Source: Mansonella perstans (taxonomy: Eukaryota; Nematoda; Chromadorea; Rhabditida; Onchocercidae). Taken from it: 21,217 nt of DNA. This document shows, piece after piece, positions 19,956 to 21,217 of this stretch. Every line of letters begins with the position of its first letter. Position 1 is the stretch's first letter. The stretch is taken from the NCBI GenBank assembly GCA_037074765.1, contig JBAMDO010000434.1:1-21217 (forward strand). Direction: 5' to 3'. A model generated the notes under the pieces. It was not told where the DNA came from and searched no databases. It saw only the letters and a program-made list of their open reading frames with translations. Position numbers and translations under genes: made by a program.

Positions 19956-20138
19956 CTGATAAGGGCTTCCAGGTTGCCCATCGTTTGGGGTTTTTTGAGC
20001 AGCGCCAGAAATTGCGCGATTGGGTCACGTGCCAAGTTAGGCACGCCACTTTCGCCGAACCAACTTCTTTCGTCGTAATCAGCAAACAAAGGATTCTCTG
20101 TAGTAGTCTGGAGTACTGACTCCGGATTATTCAATTGG
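19956..20138 (-). CDS. Gene 2 exon 1 of those visible: acidic N-terminal segment, upstream exons probably outside the window
   Basis: This 183-nt exon lies between the acceptor TTATATTGCAG and the donor TTATCAG/GTTTTC. It encodes QLNNPESVLQTTTENPLFAD, YDERSWFGESGVPNLARDPI, AQFLALLKKPQTMGN and LEALI. It has no in-frame ATG before MGN, so it is internal. The frame is unmistakably coding: far higher GC than its flanks, with codons such as GGC, CTG, GCG and CGT. The sequence on the other strand is only its shadow. The leftover AG joins the A of exon 2 to give Arg, making the run NLEALI-R-IATSV. Assignment to the same gene as 8939-9061 rests on strand, order and phase (a one-in-three chance match). 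It could instead belong to a separate gene with other downstream exons. No known domain is recognised. Confidence 0.8.
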
Positions 20139-21217
20139 CTGCAATATAATCAATCAGTCAGATCAAATTTATTTTAGGAAAGTTTCTTTGTTTTTGCTTT
20201 TTCCGTACAATTATTAATCTGCTTACATTAATTGAATTGCTTAATTTTCATTTCATGCTTTCATTTTCAATTCGTAAATGATATTGAAAGATAGTAGCGA
20301 TTATTTGGTAAAAATGGCCCAGAAAAGGTTGGGAAAGAAGAAAACAAATCCTTTCGCTGCAGTAATGATATTACTAATTGAAGTGATTAATTGAACTGTC
20401 AACGAAAGCAGAATTATTTGTTTAACAGCTATTCTTCGATCAAGCAATGTCCCTTAAGTTTTGAATTTTTTAGACGTAATATTTAAATTAGAATAAAAAC
20501 TGTTTCAAAACTTTAAAATTTTAAAAACGCTTAAATTTTTAATTTGTTAATCCCTCAAACATTAACCTGCAAACGATAGTACTATTAAATAAAATTTAAT
20601 ATTTAGGGCAAATGATTTGTCCTAATTTTCACTGCAAATGAATTCAACGAAGTGGAATGATAAGCACAACGTTGCTGATATGTTCATAAATGGCGTGTAA
20701 CTTGAGCAATTAGGTTGACAATTCAATAACAATCGTTATTACGCAATTTATTAATGTAATTATTATCTGATATTATAAGAGTAGTAATTAGAGTACAAAA
20801 TTTATTTGTTCATTGTTTTCAATTTAAATTAGCTCTAATTGTATTTTCTCGAATTATCTAATAAAAACGGTCACTTTTAAACTTGCAGAAATCAATCAGA
20901 TAATTTTATGATTAAAAAATGGAACGGAAAGTGGTAAATAATAGAAATAAAAACAGTCAAATTAAAAGAAAACATTATAAATAAGATTTTTAGAGAATGA
21001 GAAACTACAAAAAAACATTAAGCAAATTTTCCAGAGTTTGAAACAAACAAATAAAGCAGGTGAAGAAATCAAACAAAAAAGAAATAAATAAAACAAACCA
21101 CACAAAGTAAACAGCAAAACAAACAAATAATTATGAGCGAGCAAACAAATAAGCAATAAAGGCGGAATAGGCAAACAAATTAACAAACAAGGAGCAGACG
21201 AGCAAAAAATGAGCAGG
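20139..21217. other. A+T-rich stretch at the right edge, probably intron of gene 2
   Basis: No coding exon with both splice sites is found. A strong acceptor (ATTACTGCAG near 20355) opens onto T-rich sequence that is free of stops in all three frames for about 20 codons, which looks like chance. The next upstream exon of gene 2 should lie beyond 21217. Confidence 0.4.
21041..21217 (+). repeat. Degenerate CAAACAAATAA-type satellite
   Basis: Words such as AAACAAACAAATAA, GAGCAAACAAATAAGC, GGCAAACAAATTAAC and GAGCAAAAAATGAGC recur with a loose period of about 10-30 nt. The strand has almost no C or T outside these words. The array runs to the window edge and probably past it. Confidence 0.6.

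Noticed and set aside
19910..20119. Plus-strand 69-codon open frame
   Set aside because: It is the antisense shadow of the well-supported minus-strand exon 19956-20138.
20240..20357. Minus-strand segment after a strong acceptor TACTGCAG
   Set aside because: All three frames are open for about 20 codons because the strand is pyrimidine-rich. No in-frame donor links it to exon 19956-20138.

Overview
The window is about 75% A+T, with long homopolymer runs, microsatellites and only a few short islands of higher GC. Those islands coincide with intron-split open frames bounded by nematode-style splice sites (acceptors such as TTTTCAG or TTTTTAG, donors such as GTAAGT). There are no bacterial operons, Shine-Dalgarno sites, rRNA, tRNA, CRISPR arrays or complete transposons. 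I infer a nematode nuclear genome, most likely a filarial or other spirurid one. The genus cannot be fixed from this sequence. Most of the long ATG-started open frames lie in T-rich stretches, where stop codons are rare, and are not convincing genes.

Two genes can be assembled with good support, both on the minus strand. Gene 1 (552 down to 41, continuing past the left edge) encodes a secreted protein: a signal-peptide exon (480-552), a 253-nt intron, and an exon carrying most of one sushi/CCP module (41-226). Gene 2 runs from at least 20138 down to its stop at 3096 and may start beyond the right edge. Six exons (19956-20138, 8939-9061, 5513-5720, 4397-4481, 4064-4139, 3096-3228) join with matching phases and no internal stop. 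They give the C-terminal 268 residues of an unidentified membrane protein: an acidic segment, one probable and one very clear membrane helix, an arginine-rich juxtamembrane stretch and a polar tail. Its first visible intron would be about 10.9 kb. A strong acceptor at 5720 followed closely by an ATG leaves open a 159-residue short form made by trans-splicing.

Between the two genes, at about 1144-1500 on the minus strand, is a protein-like frame broken by two stops, probably a decayed gene. Inside the large intron are several weaker exon-like or open-frame patches (10728-11662, 13823-14086, 14697-15104, 18903-19211). Some have good splice signals and could be alternative exons, a nested gene, relics or chance; none is established.

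The rest is A+T-rich intron and intergenic DNA containing tandem repeats, two hairpin-forming sequences, poly(A)/poly(T) tracts and an AAAC-rich degenerate satellite at the right edge. I see no complete mobile element and no bacterial-type insert.
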